DNA of 64,000 nucleotides from Aquimarina megaterium XH134. Lineage in GTDB: Bacteria > Bacteroidota > Bacteroidia > Flavobacteriales > Flavobacteriaceae. The position numbers and the translations under genes are program-made. The notes beneath the pieces were generated by a model. It saw nothing but the letters and a program-made list of their open reading frames with translations, ran no database searches and had not been told where the DNA came from. Of this stretch, positions 38,682-47,545 are shown one piece after another. The number at the start of each line of letters is the position of its first letter. Position 1 is the stretch's first letter. The stretch covers positions 434,001-498,000 of the forward strand of contig NZ_JACB01000003.1 of the NCBI RefSeq assembly GCF_000520975.1, in the 5' to 3' direction.

Positions 38682-39473
38682 GTGAATAACGATTTTGTAA
38701 ATAAAAATGAATGGGCACTCATATTGGGTGGTAGTAGTGGTTTGGGCTTAGCTTCTGCCAAAAAACTGGCTTTGCACGGTATGAATATTATCATTGTACA
38801 TCGCAATCGTAAAAGTGAAATGAACCAAATCGAAGCTGATTTTATAAAAATAAAAGAAACGGGAGTTGGTTTTCTTTCGTTAAATATAGATCTTTTGAAG
38901 CCTGAAAAACGAATGGAAGCTATAGCAAAAATAGCAAATATTATAGACGAAGGGCGTATAAAAACAATTGTGCATAGCGTTGCAAAAGGCAACCTAAAAC
39001 CTATGATTGATGCAACGCATGTATTGAAGAATGATGATTTTCATTTAACTATTGATGCTATGGCAATCAGTCTTTATGATTGGGTTACTTTGGTATTTAA
39101 AGCGGCATTGTTTGCAGAAGATGCTAGGGTTATTTCTTTTACAAGTGAAGGAAATACGAAAGCCTGGAAGAATTATGCAGCTGTTTCTGCTGCCAAAGTA
39201 GTTCTCGAAGCTATTACCAGAAGTATAGCGTTAGAATTTGCACCTTATGGTATTAAAGCCAATTGTCTGCAACCTGGAGCGGTAGATACTCAGTCATTAC
39301 GAATGATACCTGGTCATGAACAGATTATGGAGCATAGTCTAAAACGTAACCCGTTTAATCGAATTACGACACCAGAAGATGTAGCGAACGTGGTGTACTT
39401 ACTATGTAGAGAAGAAGCCTCCTGGATTAATGGTTGTGTGATACCTGTGAATGGAGGTGAACATTTAAACTAA
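38682..39473 (+). CDS. SDR-type enoyl-ACP reductase (FabL/FabI-like)
   Basis: The 263-residue SDR starts at GTG. It has the cofactor loop ILGGSSGLGLA (residues 14-24). The active-site Tyr165 and Lys172 are separated by six residues (Y-x6-K), which is the spacing of enoyl-ACP reductases rather than the Y-x3-K of ketoreductases. C-terminal segments ALEFAPYGIKANCLQPGAVDT and PVNGGEHLN fit FabL. It would reduce the enoyl-ACP made by the dehydratase below. No separate ketoreductase is present in the cluster, so a housekeeping FabG may serve, or this enzyme may do both steps. Confidence 0.78.
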   Translation: MNNDFVNKNEWALILGGSSGLGLASAKKLALHGMNIIIVHRNRKSEMNQIEADFIKIKETGVGFLSLNIDLLKPEKRMEAIAKIANIIDEGRIKTIVHSVAKGNLKPMIDATHVLKNDDFHLTIDAMAISLYDWVTLVFKAALFAEDARVISFTSEGNTKAWKNYAAVSAAKVVLEAITRSIALEFAPYGIKANCLQPGAVDTQSLRMIPGHEQIMEHSLKRNPFNRITTPEDVANVVYLLCREEASWINGCVIPVNGGEHLN

Positions 39474-39483
39474 AACAAGTAAA

Positions 39484-39966
39484 ATGAAAAATATAGTAAT
39501 TCTATGTCTACCCATTGTCCTTTACATTCTGTCTTGCAAAGAAGATAACAATAGTGCGGGAAATGTAGTTGCTGGTGTAAATGATAATAAAGCAGAGGTT
39601 ATAAGTGTCGAGGTAACAGGAGAAGAGAATAAGTATTCTTTTAATGTTGGTATTAAGAGTCCGGATCAGGGATGTGATCAATATGCTGATTGGTGGGAAG
39701 TTATTTTTGAAAATGGAGAATTGCTCTACAGAAGGATTTTGGCACATAGTCATGTAAATGAGCAGCCTTTTGTGAGATCAGGAGGGCCTGTTCCTATTAA
39801 GAAAGATCAAATAGTGTATGTGCGTGCACATATGAATACAAGTAAATATGGCAATAAAGTGTTTAAAGGCAATGTAAACGAAGGATTTACAAAAAGCACT
39901 TTAGAAAGTGAATTTGCTAATCATTTAGAAAGAACACAACCGCTTCCGGATGGATGTGCGTTTTAA
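39484..39966 (+). CDS. Lipoprotein of unknown function inside the polyketide cluster
   Basis: The 160-residue protein has a lipobox (LYILSC, Cys18). The mature part is beta-rich with two later cysteines (GCDQYADWWEV and the C-terminal DGCAF), which could form a disulphide. I recognise no family. It sits 10 bases after the reductase and 12 before the dehydratase, so it is co-transcribed with biosynthetic genes. A role in carrying or exporting a lipid product across the envelope is possible but not shown. Confidence 0.6.
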   Translation: MKNIVILCLPIVLYILSCKEDNNSAGNVVAGVNDNKAEVISVEVTGEENKYSFNVGIKSPDQGCDQYADWWEVIFENGELLYRRILAHSHVNEQPFVRSGGPVPIKKDQIVYVRAHMNTSKYGNKVFKGNVNEGFTKSTLESEFANHLERTQPLPDGCAF

Positions 39967-39978
39967 ACTCGTTTAATT

Positions 39979-40416
39979 ATGGGTATAGAAGATATTATAC
40001 AAGAACTGCCATATAGTAAACCATTTTTGTTTGTAGATAAAATTCTGGAGATTGATGATGATCATATCAAAGGTAGCTACACATTTCTAAAGAATGAATA
40101 TTTTTATGAAGGACATTTTAAAGACAATCCTATTACTCCGGGGGTAATCCTTACCGAATGTATGGCGCAAATTGGGATGGCATGTTTTGGGATTTATCTT
40201 TTGAAAGGAGAATGGGATAAAGCCGATTTTGGAGTAGCAATGACCAGTAGTGATGTTAATTTTTACCACCCCGTCTATCCCGAAGAGAAAGTAACTGTAA
40301 TTGCTACTAAAGAATATTTTAGGTTTAATAAGTTAAAATGTAAAGTTACCATGTATAATTCTGAGGATGTGTTGGTTGCTAAAGGTATTGTAGCAGGAGT
40401 AGCTTTTAAAAAATAA
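39979..40416 (+). CDS. FabZ-like 3-hydroxyacyl-ACP dehydratase
   Basis: The 145-residue hotdog-fold protein has the FabZ active site: His46 in EGHFKDNPITPGV and Glu60 in TECMAQIG. It dehydrates 3-hydroxyacyl-ACP to the trans-2-enoyl form. As a second FabZ-type gene within a dedicated cluster it probably acts on acyl chains bound to the ACP encoded at 42633. Start and length match the family. Confidence 0.87.
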   Translation: MGIEDIIQELPYSKPFLFVDKILEIDDDHIKGSYTFLKNEYFYEGHFKDNPITPGVILTECMAQIGMACFGIYLLKGEWDKADFGVAMTSSDVNFYHPVYPEEKVTVIATKEYFRFNKLKCKVTMYNSEDVLVAKGIVAGVAFKK

Positions 40417-40419
40417 AAG

Positions 40420-41322
40420 ATGAGTAGTATAGGATATTCGTTAGTGAAATTAGTACTTAGGCTAAAAGGAGAAAAGAAATCCTGGTCTCAAGATCCTATT
40501 GATTACCATAAAAAAAGAAAACAAGATGTACATACTCCTAACACAAAGCTTTTATTAGGTTGTGCCTTTGAAATTAAAGAGGTATACAATAGTAAAGTGA
40601 CTAGTATTGTCCCTAAAAATACAAATACAGATTTTTTGTTATTGTATTGTCATGGAGGAGCCTTTGTTTATGGTCCAACTCAAGAAAACTGGATAGCAAT
40701 CGCTAAGATCGCAAAACAAGCACGTTCTCATGCCTGGATGGTAGATTACCCAAAAGCACCAGAAAACACTATTAAAACGATAACAGAAAGCATCTATCAA
40801 GTATATCTCGAAGCGATAAAAATATACAATCCGTCTAAAATCATTTTAATTGGTGATTCTGTAGGTGGAAATTTGATTATGACTCTTACGCAACGATTAC
40901 TAAAAGAAGAATATAAATTACCAAATAGATTAATAGCGATTACACCAATGATAGACGCCAGTCTAACAAATCCGAAAATTGAAAAAATTGATTTGATAGA
41001 CCCTATCCTTAGCATAAAGGGGGTGAAGTCTGCAAAGAAAATGTGTGCAGGTCAATTATCTTTAAAAGACCAGATGATTTCTCCCATATACGGTGATTTT
41101 GATGATTTTCCGGCAATACACTTGTTTACAGCTACAAATGATATCTGTACTCCTGATCAAGAGGTGCTAATAGATAAAATAAAAAAAGCCCATGGTGAAA
41201 TAGAAGTTATTAAAGGAATAGGAATGCTTCATATATGGCCAATACTACCTATACTATCTGAAGCTAAAATTGCTATAAAGAAAATAGTATCGATTATTAA
41301 TTTAGCTATAGATGATAAATAA
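40420..41322 (+). CDS. Alpha/beta hydrolase, HSL-type esterase/thioesterase
   Basis: The 300-residue hydrolase has the oxyanion motif YCHGGAF (HGG at residues 78-80) and nucleophile Ser147 in GDSVGGN, as in hormone-sensitive lipase-like esterases. A C-terminal His is in GMLHIWPI. It could release the acyl chain from the carrier or hydrolyse an ester in the final product. It overlaps the ketosynthase gene by 11 bases. Confidence 0.8.
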   Translation: MSSIGYSLVKLVLRLKGEKKSWSQDPIDYHKKRKQDVHTPNTKLLLGCAFEIKEVYNSKVTSIVPKNTNTDFLLLYCHGGAFVYGPTQENWIAIAKIAKQARSHAWMVDYPKAPENTIKTITESIYQVYLEAIKIYNPSKIILIGDSVGGNLIMTLTQRLLKEEYKLPNRLIAITPMIDASLTNPKIEKIDLIDPILSIKGVKSAKKMCAGQLSLKDQMISPIYGDFDDFPAIHLFTATNDICTPDQEVLIDKIKKAHGEIEVIKGIGMLHIWPILPILSEAKIAIKKIVSIINLAIDDK

Positions 41323-42589
41323 AAGGCGTGTCGTTATAACAGGTTTAGGTGTGGTTGCTCCAAATGGAACGAACGTTTCAATTTTTAAAAAACATGTTTA
41401 TGATGGAGTAAGTGGTATACAACATATTAAAAAATTAGAGGATCTAAATTTTTCATGTCAAATAGCTGGTTTACCAATTTATAAACATGATAATTTAAAC
41501 AATTACTTTAATTCAATTCAACTACGTGGTTTAAATGCTTCTGGGATGGAATATGGCGTTATTGCTGGTATGGATGCTTGGAAAGATTCCAAGTTACCTA
41601 TCAATGATTCTGAAACACCACTTTGGGATGCCGGGGTAATTTTTGGAACCGGAATATTAGGTGTCGATAAATTTAGAGAAGCCATTTATAAGGTAGACGA
41701 AGGTAAAGTAAGAAGATTAGGGAGTACCACAGTTACACAAACTATGGCCAGTGGTATTAGTGCTTTTTTAGGTGGTATGTTAGGATGTGGAAATGTGGTT
41801 ACCACTAATTCCTCGGCTTGTAGTACAGGAACCGAAGCTATTTTGATGGCCTATGACAGAATAAGTGATGGTAAAGCAGAAGTCATTTTGGCGGGTAGTA
41901 CAAATGATAGCGGTCCCTATGTATGGGGAGGCTTTGATGCTATGCGTATTCTCCCATATAAGTATAATAATAACCCGACCGGGGCATCGCGCCCCATGAG
42001 CGCAACAGCTAGTGGTTTTGTGCCTGGGAGTGGAGCAGGAGCTTTGGTTATCGAAAGCCTGGATAATGCCCAAAAAAGAGGAGCTACAATCTATGCAGAG
42101 ATTTTGGGCGGACATGTAAATAGCGGTGGACAACGTAAAGGCGGAAGTATGACAGCTCCTAATAGTGATGCAGTACAGTATTGTATTCGTAAAGCGGTAG
42201 CGCATGCAGGAATAGATCCAGGAGAAATTGATGCAATCAATGGTCATCTAACCGCTACAACGATGGATAGTGTCGAAATACAAAATTGGTGCATAGCCTT
42301 GGGGCGAAAAGGACAGGATTTCCCGTATATCAATTCACTTAAGAGTTTAGTAGGGCATTGCCTGGCAGCTTCTGGTAGTATAGAAAGCGTAGCAACTGTA
42401 TTACAATTGAAAGAGAATTTCATCTTTGGAAATATAAATTGTGAAGATTTACATCCCGAAATAGAAAATTGGGTGTCCAGAGATCGAATCCCTACCAAAA
42501 CATTGGATTATGCTCCTAATATTATTGCAAAAGCTAGTTTTGGATTTGGAGATGTAAACGCTTGCGTTATCTTTAAAAAATACATATAA
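41312..42589 (+). CDS. Beta-ketoacyl-ACP synthase (FabF-like)
   Basis: The 425-residue ketosynthase has the thiolase-fold triad Cys170 (NSSACSTGTEA), His312 (NGHLTATTMD) and His349 with Lys344 (SLKSLVGHCLAASG). The Cys-His-His set means it is a condensing enzyme, not a chain-length factor. It would elongate the acyl-ACP starter by two-carbon units. It is a single KS, with no partner CLF, so the system is fatty-acid-like and not aryl-polyene- or aromatic type II-like. Confidence 0.92.
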   Translation: MINKRRVVITGLGVVAPNGTNVSIFKKHVYDGVSGIQHIKKLEDLNFSCQIAGLPIYKHDNLNNYFNSIQLRGLNASGMEYGVIAGMDAWKDSKLPINDSETPLWDAGVIFGTGILGVDKFREAIYKVDEGKVRRLGSTTVTQTMASGISAFLGGMLGCGNVVTTNSSACSTGTEAILMAYDRISDGKAEVILAGSTNDSGPYVWGGFDAMRILPYKYNNNPTGASRPMSATASGFVPGSGAGALVIESLDNAQKRGATIYAEILGGHVNSGGQRKGGSMTAPNSDAVQYCIRKAVAHAGIDPGEIDAINGHLTATTMDSVEIQNWCIALGRKGQDFPYINSLKSLVGHCLAASGSIESVATVLQLKENFIFGNINCEDLHPEIENWVSRDRIPTKTLDYAPNIIAKASFGFGDVNACVIFKKYI

Positions 42590-42632
42590 AAATAGTATCA
42601 AAAATAAATATTGAATCAACTCTAATTAAATT

Positions 42633-42887
42633 ATGACAAAAGAAGAATTACTTTCTAAATTAAAAACAATCATAACACCGTATGTACAAAATGAAGAAGG
42701 GCTCACTACTCTTACAGAAAACACTGATTTTATAAAGGATCTGGAAATTAATTCTGCCAATCTGGTAGATGTAGTGCTTGATGTAGAGGATGAATTCGAT
42801 ATTGAGATTGATAATGAATCGATGGAGAAAATGTTAACTGTTAAGGCTTCAATTGCTGTGATAGAAGATAAATTAGCTTCGAAATGA
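42633..42887 (+). CDS. Dedicated acyl carrier protein
   Basis: The 84-residue acidic helical protein has the carrier motif with Ser41 in LEINSANLVDVV, where the usual DSL is replaced by NSA. Ser41 is the expected phosphopantetheine site. It overlaps the phosphopantetheinyl transferase gene by ATGA, which is strong evidence that the transferase activates this carrier. The departure from DSL suggests it is insulated from housekeeping fatty-acid synthesis. Confidence 0.88.
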   Translation: MTKEELLSKLKTIITPYVQNEEGLTTLTENTDFIKDLEINSANLVDVVLDVEDEFDIEIDNESMEKMLTVKASIAVIEDKLASK

Positions 42888-43426
42888 TCGGTAATGATAT
42901 TGTAGACCTTCAATTAGCCAAAACACAAAGTAATTGGCAGAGAAAAGGGTGGCTTCAAAAAATATGTACCATACAGGAACAGCAGTATATTTTCACTTCA
43001 GAAAAAGCAGAAATACAACTCTGGCAGTTTTGGAGTATGAAAGAGGCGGCATATAAAGCCCACCAAAGGCGATTTAACCTTTCTCGAAGGTATAACCCCC
43101 TAAACTTTGAATGTACGCCAAAAGGAGAGGTTTATGTTGGTAATTACCGTTATAAAATAATTACAGAAACGCAAAATGAATATGTGTATAGCATTGCAAT
43201 GGTATCTGATGAAGAGTATCACTCTTCTGTATATGGTAAAAAAACGAATGCACGTTCTAAATTGAAAGAAATAATTTCTGAAAAACTAAATATAGATTCG
43301 TCTCTGATTTATTTTACTAAAAATAGTAAGGGAATTCCGTTAGTACATATTGACCAAAAAGCAATACAATTACCGCTGTCGTTTACATATCACGGAAAAT
43401 ACTCAGCATTTGTCGTTTCAATTTAA
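42884..43426 (+). CDS. 4'-phosphopantetheinyl transferase
   Basis: The 180-residue protein has the PPTase motifs GNDIVDL (Asp5, Asp8) and FWSMKEAAYK (Trp50 to Lys58, with Glu54), which bind magnesium and CoA. It transfers phosphopantetheine from CoA to the carrier Ser. It is AcpS-like in size, though it also has the WSxKEA motif shared with Sfp-type enzymes. It is the last gene of the cluster. Confidence 0.88.
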   Translation: MIGNDIVDLQLAKTQSNWQRKGWLQKICTIQEQQYIFTSEKAEIQLWQFWSMKEAAYKAHQRRFNLSRRYNPLNFECTPKGEVYVGNYRYKIITETQNEYVYSIAMVSDEEYHSSVYGKKTNARSKLKEIISEKLNIDSSLIYFTKNSKGIPLVHIDQKAIQLPLSFTYHGKYSAFVVSI

Positions 43427-43620
43427 CAATTTGTCGTTAATAGAATTAGATTTCAGCAGTAATAGGATTTAAAAAAACAATTAAGCGTTGTTTGGTATTC
43501 TTTGATACACAACTTACTGATAAAATTTACCTATACAATTAAGAAGAAGCAATCTGGAGTATCTTTTTTAAATATATTTGTTTTCAGTGAAAAAAATGGA
43601 AACAGTTAGATACTAAAAAA

Positions 43621-44208
43621 CTATCTAAGTATCGGAAAATAAAAACGAATATCTAATTTGTTTTGCTCTCGTTTGTCGTGGATATTAACATCAAAATCAC
43701 TAGAGTAAATCGTAGTTTTGCCTAATAATTTTTTGTCATCAAGAGAGAATGTGATAATCACTTCTTTTTGTATTCCCTTAATAGTAAGGTTGCCAATAAC
43801 TTTATAAGTATTGGTGTCAAAAGCAACTACATCGGTACTCACAAATCTTATTTTTGGGTATTTTTTTCTATAGAAGAATTTTTCCCACATTAAATGTCCA
43901 TCACGCAAAAAATTATCAGTATCTAGTGTATTAATAAGGGCAGTACCTTTAAAACTTGCATTCTCTGGATCTTTAGGATTGAAATTAATCTTAAAATCTA
44001 AACCCGCAATAGTACCAGAAGTTTCATCTTTTATAAAATCAAAAGAAACTCTTGACTTTTCTTTGTCAAAAACAATGCCTTGATAGTCATTGATTAAGGC
44101 ATAATCAGAAGTTGGGCTGGTTGGTAATTGTGTGGCGTTAGGAATAATATCTTGCCCAAATCCTTGAGCATACAAAATACCAATCAATATGTAGAGAAAA
44201 GTTCTCAT
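43621..44208 (-). CDS. YceI-family periplasmic lipid-binding protein
   Basis: The 195-residue protein has a signal peptide (FLYILIGILYAQG). The YceI fold is visible as KSRVSFDFIKDETSGTIAGLDFKINFNPKDPENASFKGTALI-type strands, the DGHLMWEKFFYRKKYPKIRF helix-strand pair and GNLTIKGIQKEV. YceI proteins form lipocalin-like barrels that bind polyisoprenoids. It converges on the polyketide cluster and is probably independent of it. Confidence 0.88.
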   Translation of the reverse strand: MRTFLYILIGILYAQGFGQDIIPNATQLPTSPTSDYALINDYQGIVFDKEKSRVSFDFIKDETSGTIAGLDFKINFNPKDPENASFKGTALINTLDTDNFLRDGHLMWEKFFYRKKYPKIRFVSTDVVAFDTNTYKVIGNLTIKGIQKEVIITFSLDDKKLLGKTTIYSSDFDVNIHDKREQNKLDIRFYFPILR

Positions 44209-44420
44209 AGGGATAATTATAATTTTACTAAGTTAGAAATAATCAAGAATCATTCCAAGGGTTTATTTACCCCAATTCTATACCATCATTCAACTACAAA
44301 ACCAACAGGCATTCAACCTTTTGATTTACAGACTTTTAACTCTTTACTAATGTTTTAGTTATTTATACTTTTGCTCTTAATAAAATTGCAATTTAAAAAA
44401 GAAGTAGAGGGAACCTATGC

Positions 44421-45554
44421 ATGAGAACTCTTGATATAACAAATTTTATAAAAACACAGATCATGAAGAAAAATGGAATATATGAAGATCAGGTTACTGA
44501 TGAAACAACAGTTGTCGAAGAGGCTTTTGAAGGAACAGGAGATATCATAGAAACTGAAGAATTTGATGATACCTTGGAAGAGGAAACAGAAGAATCTGCC
44601 AACGACTACTTAGAGGTGAGTAGTGAAAACAGTGGGGGAGATCAGGATTTTGAGGATCTCGAAACACCTTTTGAAGGTAATGAAAGTGGTACCACAGAAA
44701 ATTCTCAAACCGAAGAAGGTACTCTAGAAAAAGTTTCGGGGTACGATTACTCGGTATTAGAAGAGCAAGAAAACGAAGAAGAAGATGAAGAAAATCTTTT
44801 GGATGCATATTACGCTGAGTTTGGAGATCCTACTGCAGCAATGCTAATGCGTAGCGAAAGTGGTAAGAAAATGATGCAAGAAGTTGTTATCGGTAAAGAT
44901 GATCGTAAACAAATTAAGGGAACAACCAAGTATCCCTGGCGTGCTATCTGTTCTTTAAGAATCAAAGCAAAAGATGGTACCAATTGGATTGGTACAGGAT
45001 TTCTTATCGGCCCCAGAACAGTTATTACAGCTGGCCATGTAGTTTATATGCATAAACATGGTGGCTGGGCTAAGAGTATAGAAGTAATCCCGGGAAGAAA
45101 TGGTGCTAAAAAACCATACGGATCATGTAAATCTTCTCATTTCCATTCGGTTAAAGGATGGACTAAGAGTAAAAAGAGAAGCCATGACTATGGAGCTATT
45201 ATACTTCCCAAAAACTGTAAGTATGGTAACAAAGTAGGGTATTTTGGATATGGAAACTATGGTTTCTTTGATTTATTAGGATTAAAAGTAAATCTTTCTG
45301 GATATCCTGGGGATAAACCAGCAGGTACACAGTGGTGGCATGCCAGAAAAATTAAAGCAGTTACATCCAGAACATTAGTATATAATATTGATACTGCAGG
45401 AGGGCAAAGTGGTTCTCCGGTATGGCGAATCAAAAATGGTAAACGTTATGCTGTAGGAATCCATACCAATGGATATTCTTTGGGTAATTCTGCTACCCGA
45501 ATTACAAAACCCGTGTTTAAGAATCTTAAAAACTGGAAAAACAAATACAAATAG
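44421..45554 (+). CDS. Trypsin-like (V8-type) serine protease with acidic N-terminal region
   Basis: The 377-residue protein has a C-terminal S1/V8-like domain (about residues 165-377) with His206 (TAGHV), Asp256 (SHDYGAI) and Ser330 (GGQSGSPVW). Residues 20-128 are extremely acidic and low in complexity, rich in Glu, Asp, Thr and Ser, like a propeptide or intramolecular inhibitor. There is no Sec signal peptide or lipobox, so secretion would need another route, or the enzyme stays inside until lysis. A 14-bp hairpin lies just after the stop, and two very small genes follow. Confidence 0.82.
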   Translation: MRTLDITNFIKTQIMKKNGIYEDQVTDETTVVEEAFEGTGDIIETEEFDDTLEEETEESANDYLEVSSENSGGDQDFEDLETPFEGNESGTTENSQTEEGTLEKVSGYDYSVLEEQENEEEDEENLLDAYYAEFGDPTAAMLMRSESGKKMMQEVVIGKDDRKQIKGTTKYPWRAICSLRIKAKDGTNWIGTGFLIGPRTVITAGHVVYMHKHGGWAKSIEVIPGRNGAKKPYGSCKSSHFHSVKGWTKSKKRSHDYGAIILPKNCKYGNKVGYFGYGNYGFFDLLGLKVNLSGYPGDKPAGTQWWHARKIKAVTSRTLVYNIDTAGGQSGSPVWRIKNGKRYAVGIHTNGYSLGNSATRITKPVFKNLKNWKNKYK

Positions 45555-45566
45555 TAAGTAAAACAG

Positions 45567-45606
45567 AAAGAATGAGCATTTTTATAAGAGAGAATGCTCA
45601 TTCTTT
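45567..45606. terminator. Perfect 14-bp hairpin after the protease gene
   Basis: Arms at 45567-45580 (AAAGAATGAGCATT) and 45593-45606 are exact complements with a 12-nt loop. No T tract follows, so it may attenuate or stabilise rather than fully terminate. The next gene starts 21 bases later. Confidence 0.6.
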
Positions 45607-45627
45607 AAAAAACAAATATAAAAACTA

Positions 45628-45888
45628 ATGGCAGCTACAATTAGAGGAAGAATAGTAGATCAAAAATCTAAAAACCCTGTAGAAGAAGCAGTGATAACTT
45701 TAACGATCACTGGGATGACACGATTAGTAGATATAGCTCAAGTAACCGATGATACTGGAGCTTTTTTCTGGAATGATCTAACTCCAGGAAAATACGATAT
45801 ACTTATTATAGCAGAAGGGTATGCAAACAGAAAAATTTCAATCCTATTAAATACAAACGAAGAACAGGAAATTTTTATTGAACTCTAA
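45628..45888 (+). CDS. Single carboxypeptidase-regulatory-like beta-sandwich domain
   Basis: The 86 residues form one complete CarboxypepD_reg-like domain: TIRGRIVDQKSKNPVEEAVITL, then DDTGAFFWNDLTPGKYDILIIAEGYANRKISI. No signal peptide or other domain is present, which is unusual because this module normally sits at the N-terminus of TonB-dependent receptors or other exported proteins. It lies just downstream of the acidic protease and may bind it. Confidence 0.72.
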   Translation: MAATIRGRIVDQKSKNPVEEAVITLTITGMTRLVDIAQVTDDTGAFFWNDLTPGKYDILIIAEGYANRKISILLNTNEEQEIFIEL

Positions 45889-46025
45889 ACCCTAAAAGAA
45901 GGATTGTTCGTACGTATCTTAAAATAAATATAAAGTGCTACGAATGAGTAGACTAAAATTAAAAAAAATGATAACTTAGAAAGAGAATTAATTGTTAGTC
46001 GCGTGATTCATTAAAACTTTCCACT

Positions 46026-46184
46026 ATGAGTAATAAAGAAAAAACCACTAGAAAAAGACGATTCGCAGATTTCCAGAATAAATATCGTAGATCTTCTAAT
46101 TTTGGATACGGATCAAAGAGAGACCAATTCGCTATTGCCGGAAACGGTGATCTATCTATACCTGAAGATCGTAAACATGCATAG
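46026..46184 (+). CDS. Small basic protein of 52 residues
   Basis: An ATG at 46026 opens a 52-codon frame ending at TAG 46182-46184. The product is strongly basic at the N-terminus (KEKTTRKRRF, KYRR), with 13 Lys/Arg against 6 Asp/Glu, and no hydrophobic segment. It lies 137 bases behind the beta-sandwich gene in the same direction. I recognise no family. Its charge is opposite to the acidic region of the protease two genes upstream, but interaction is only a guess. Confidence 0.4.
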   Translation: MSNKEKTTRKRRFADFQNKYRRSSNFGYGSKRDQFAIAGNGDLSIPEDRKHA

Positions 46185-46211
46185 TGATCGCATAGGTAAT
46201 CACTTTATTAA

Positions 46212-47420
46212 TTAAGTAGCACGTTGTTGTTTTACAGATACTTTTAGATATACAAGAATTATAATTGAAAGTAGTGCACAGACCAAAAACCCTATAAATA
46301 AAGGTAGAGTAGTCCCCAAAACAAATCTCCCTATGTAAGTGCTAATAGGAACCGCCATAATAGTTGAAACAAAACCTGTGATTGCAGCACCTATCCCCGC
46401 AATATGACCAATAGGTTGCATGGCCAACGCCCTTAAATTTCCAAATAAAAAACCAATAGCAAAAAATTGCATTCCGAAGAATAGCAATAATATACCTACG
46501 CTTGGATTTGAAGAATTATAAAACAATACAATATATAAAAGTGAAATTGCAAAAAATGCGAGTAGAGAAGTGGTAACCAATTTCTCCATACCATATTTTA
46601 AAACTAGTGTTCCGTTTAAGAAAATAGCAGAACCTATAGAGATTGCCAAAAGACCAAATATATACGGAAACTCTTCTTTTAATTGATATTGCTGCTCAAA
46701 AACTTGTTGAGAAGTACTTAGATATACCATAAAAGAACCCACAATAAAGCCCGAAATAAGGGTATAGCCAATGGTCGTTTTGTATTGCATTAATTCCTTT
46801 AGGCCATCTATAAAAATAGTAGATGTAAATTTTATACGTTTAGATATTTCGAGGGTTTCGGCTTGTCTTTTCCAAAACCAAAAAGAGACTAGTATACTAA
46901 ATAGTACTTGCACATAAAATATAGCTTGCCAATCATAATGATCTAATACAAATTTACCCAATGCAGGGGCAATAATGGGCACCAAAAGAAATACTACAGT
47001 AATAAATGACATGATACGTGCCATATAATCTCCGCTATAAATATCTCGAATCATAGCAATAGCAATGGTTCTGGGAGCAGATAACCCAATACCTTGCAGA
47101 ATTCGTCCCAATACCATCATTTCTATGCTTGTCGCAAAAACGCAGATAAAGCTTGCGATAATAAAAAGTAATAGCCCCATGTACACAACAGGTTTTCTAC
47201 CTATACTATCTGATATGGGGCCAAAAAATAACGGACCAATACCAAGACCCAGAAAAATCATGGTTATTAATAACTGATTGTCTGCGACTTGCCGGGTACC
47301 AATAGTAATCCCTATAATATCTAACGCAGGTAAAAGTGCATCTATAGCCAAAGCTACGATAGACATTAGAGATGCCATAAGGGTTACAAATTCAAACTGG
47401 GCGAACTTATTTTTTTGCAT
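46212..47420 (-). CDS. Bcr/CflA-type MFS drug exporter
   Basis: The protein has about 12 membrane segments. The first helix LMASLMSIVALAIDALLPALD and the motif after helix 2, GPISDSIGRKPVVYMG, are typical of the Bcr/CflA branch of drug:proton antiporters (motif A, and motif C in SAPRTIAIAMIRDIYSG). I chose the ATG at 47420 (402 residues); a GTG at 47447 and an ATG at 47438 lie in frame but add an odd N-terminus. It is divergent from the next gene. Confidence 0.88.
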   Translation of the reverse strand: MQKNKFAQFEFVTLMASLMSIVALAIDALLPALDIIGITIGTRQVADNQLLITMIFLGLGIGPLFFGPISDSIGRKPVVYMGLLLFIIASFICVFATSIEMMVLGRILQGIGLSAPRTIAIAMIRDIYSGDYMARIMSFITVVFLLVPIIAPALGKFVLDHYDWQAIFYVQVLFSILVSFWFWKRQAETLEISKRIKFTSTIFIDGLKELMQYKTTIGYTLISGFIVGSFMVYLSTSQQVFEQQYQLKEEFPYIFGLLAISIGSAIFLNGTLVLKYGMEKLVTTSLLAFFAISLLYIVLFYNSSNPSVGILLLFFGMQFFAIGFLFGNLRALAMQPIGHIAGIGAAITGFVSTIMAVPISTYIGRFVLGTTLPLFIGFLVCALLSIIILVYLKVSVKQQRAT

Positions 47421-47545
47421 CTGGCAAAAGTAATGCATTTGGCCCACAAAGGTTTAAAGCAGAATGTTATATTCTGTAACGCTATACTATTTTTAATAGT
47501 CTTTTATGTGAATCGTACTTTTTTAACCAATACCATCACTTAATT

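Noticed and set aside
35678-43426. Flexirubin or dialkylresorcinol (DarA/DarB) cluster
   Set aside because: The key enzyme is a type III PKS with a Cys-His-Asn triad, not a DarB-type KASIII, and there is no DarA-like cyclase or aryl-polyene KS/CLF pair.
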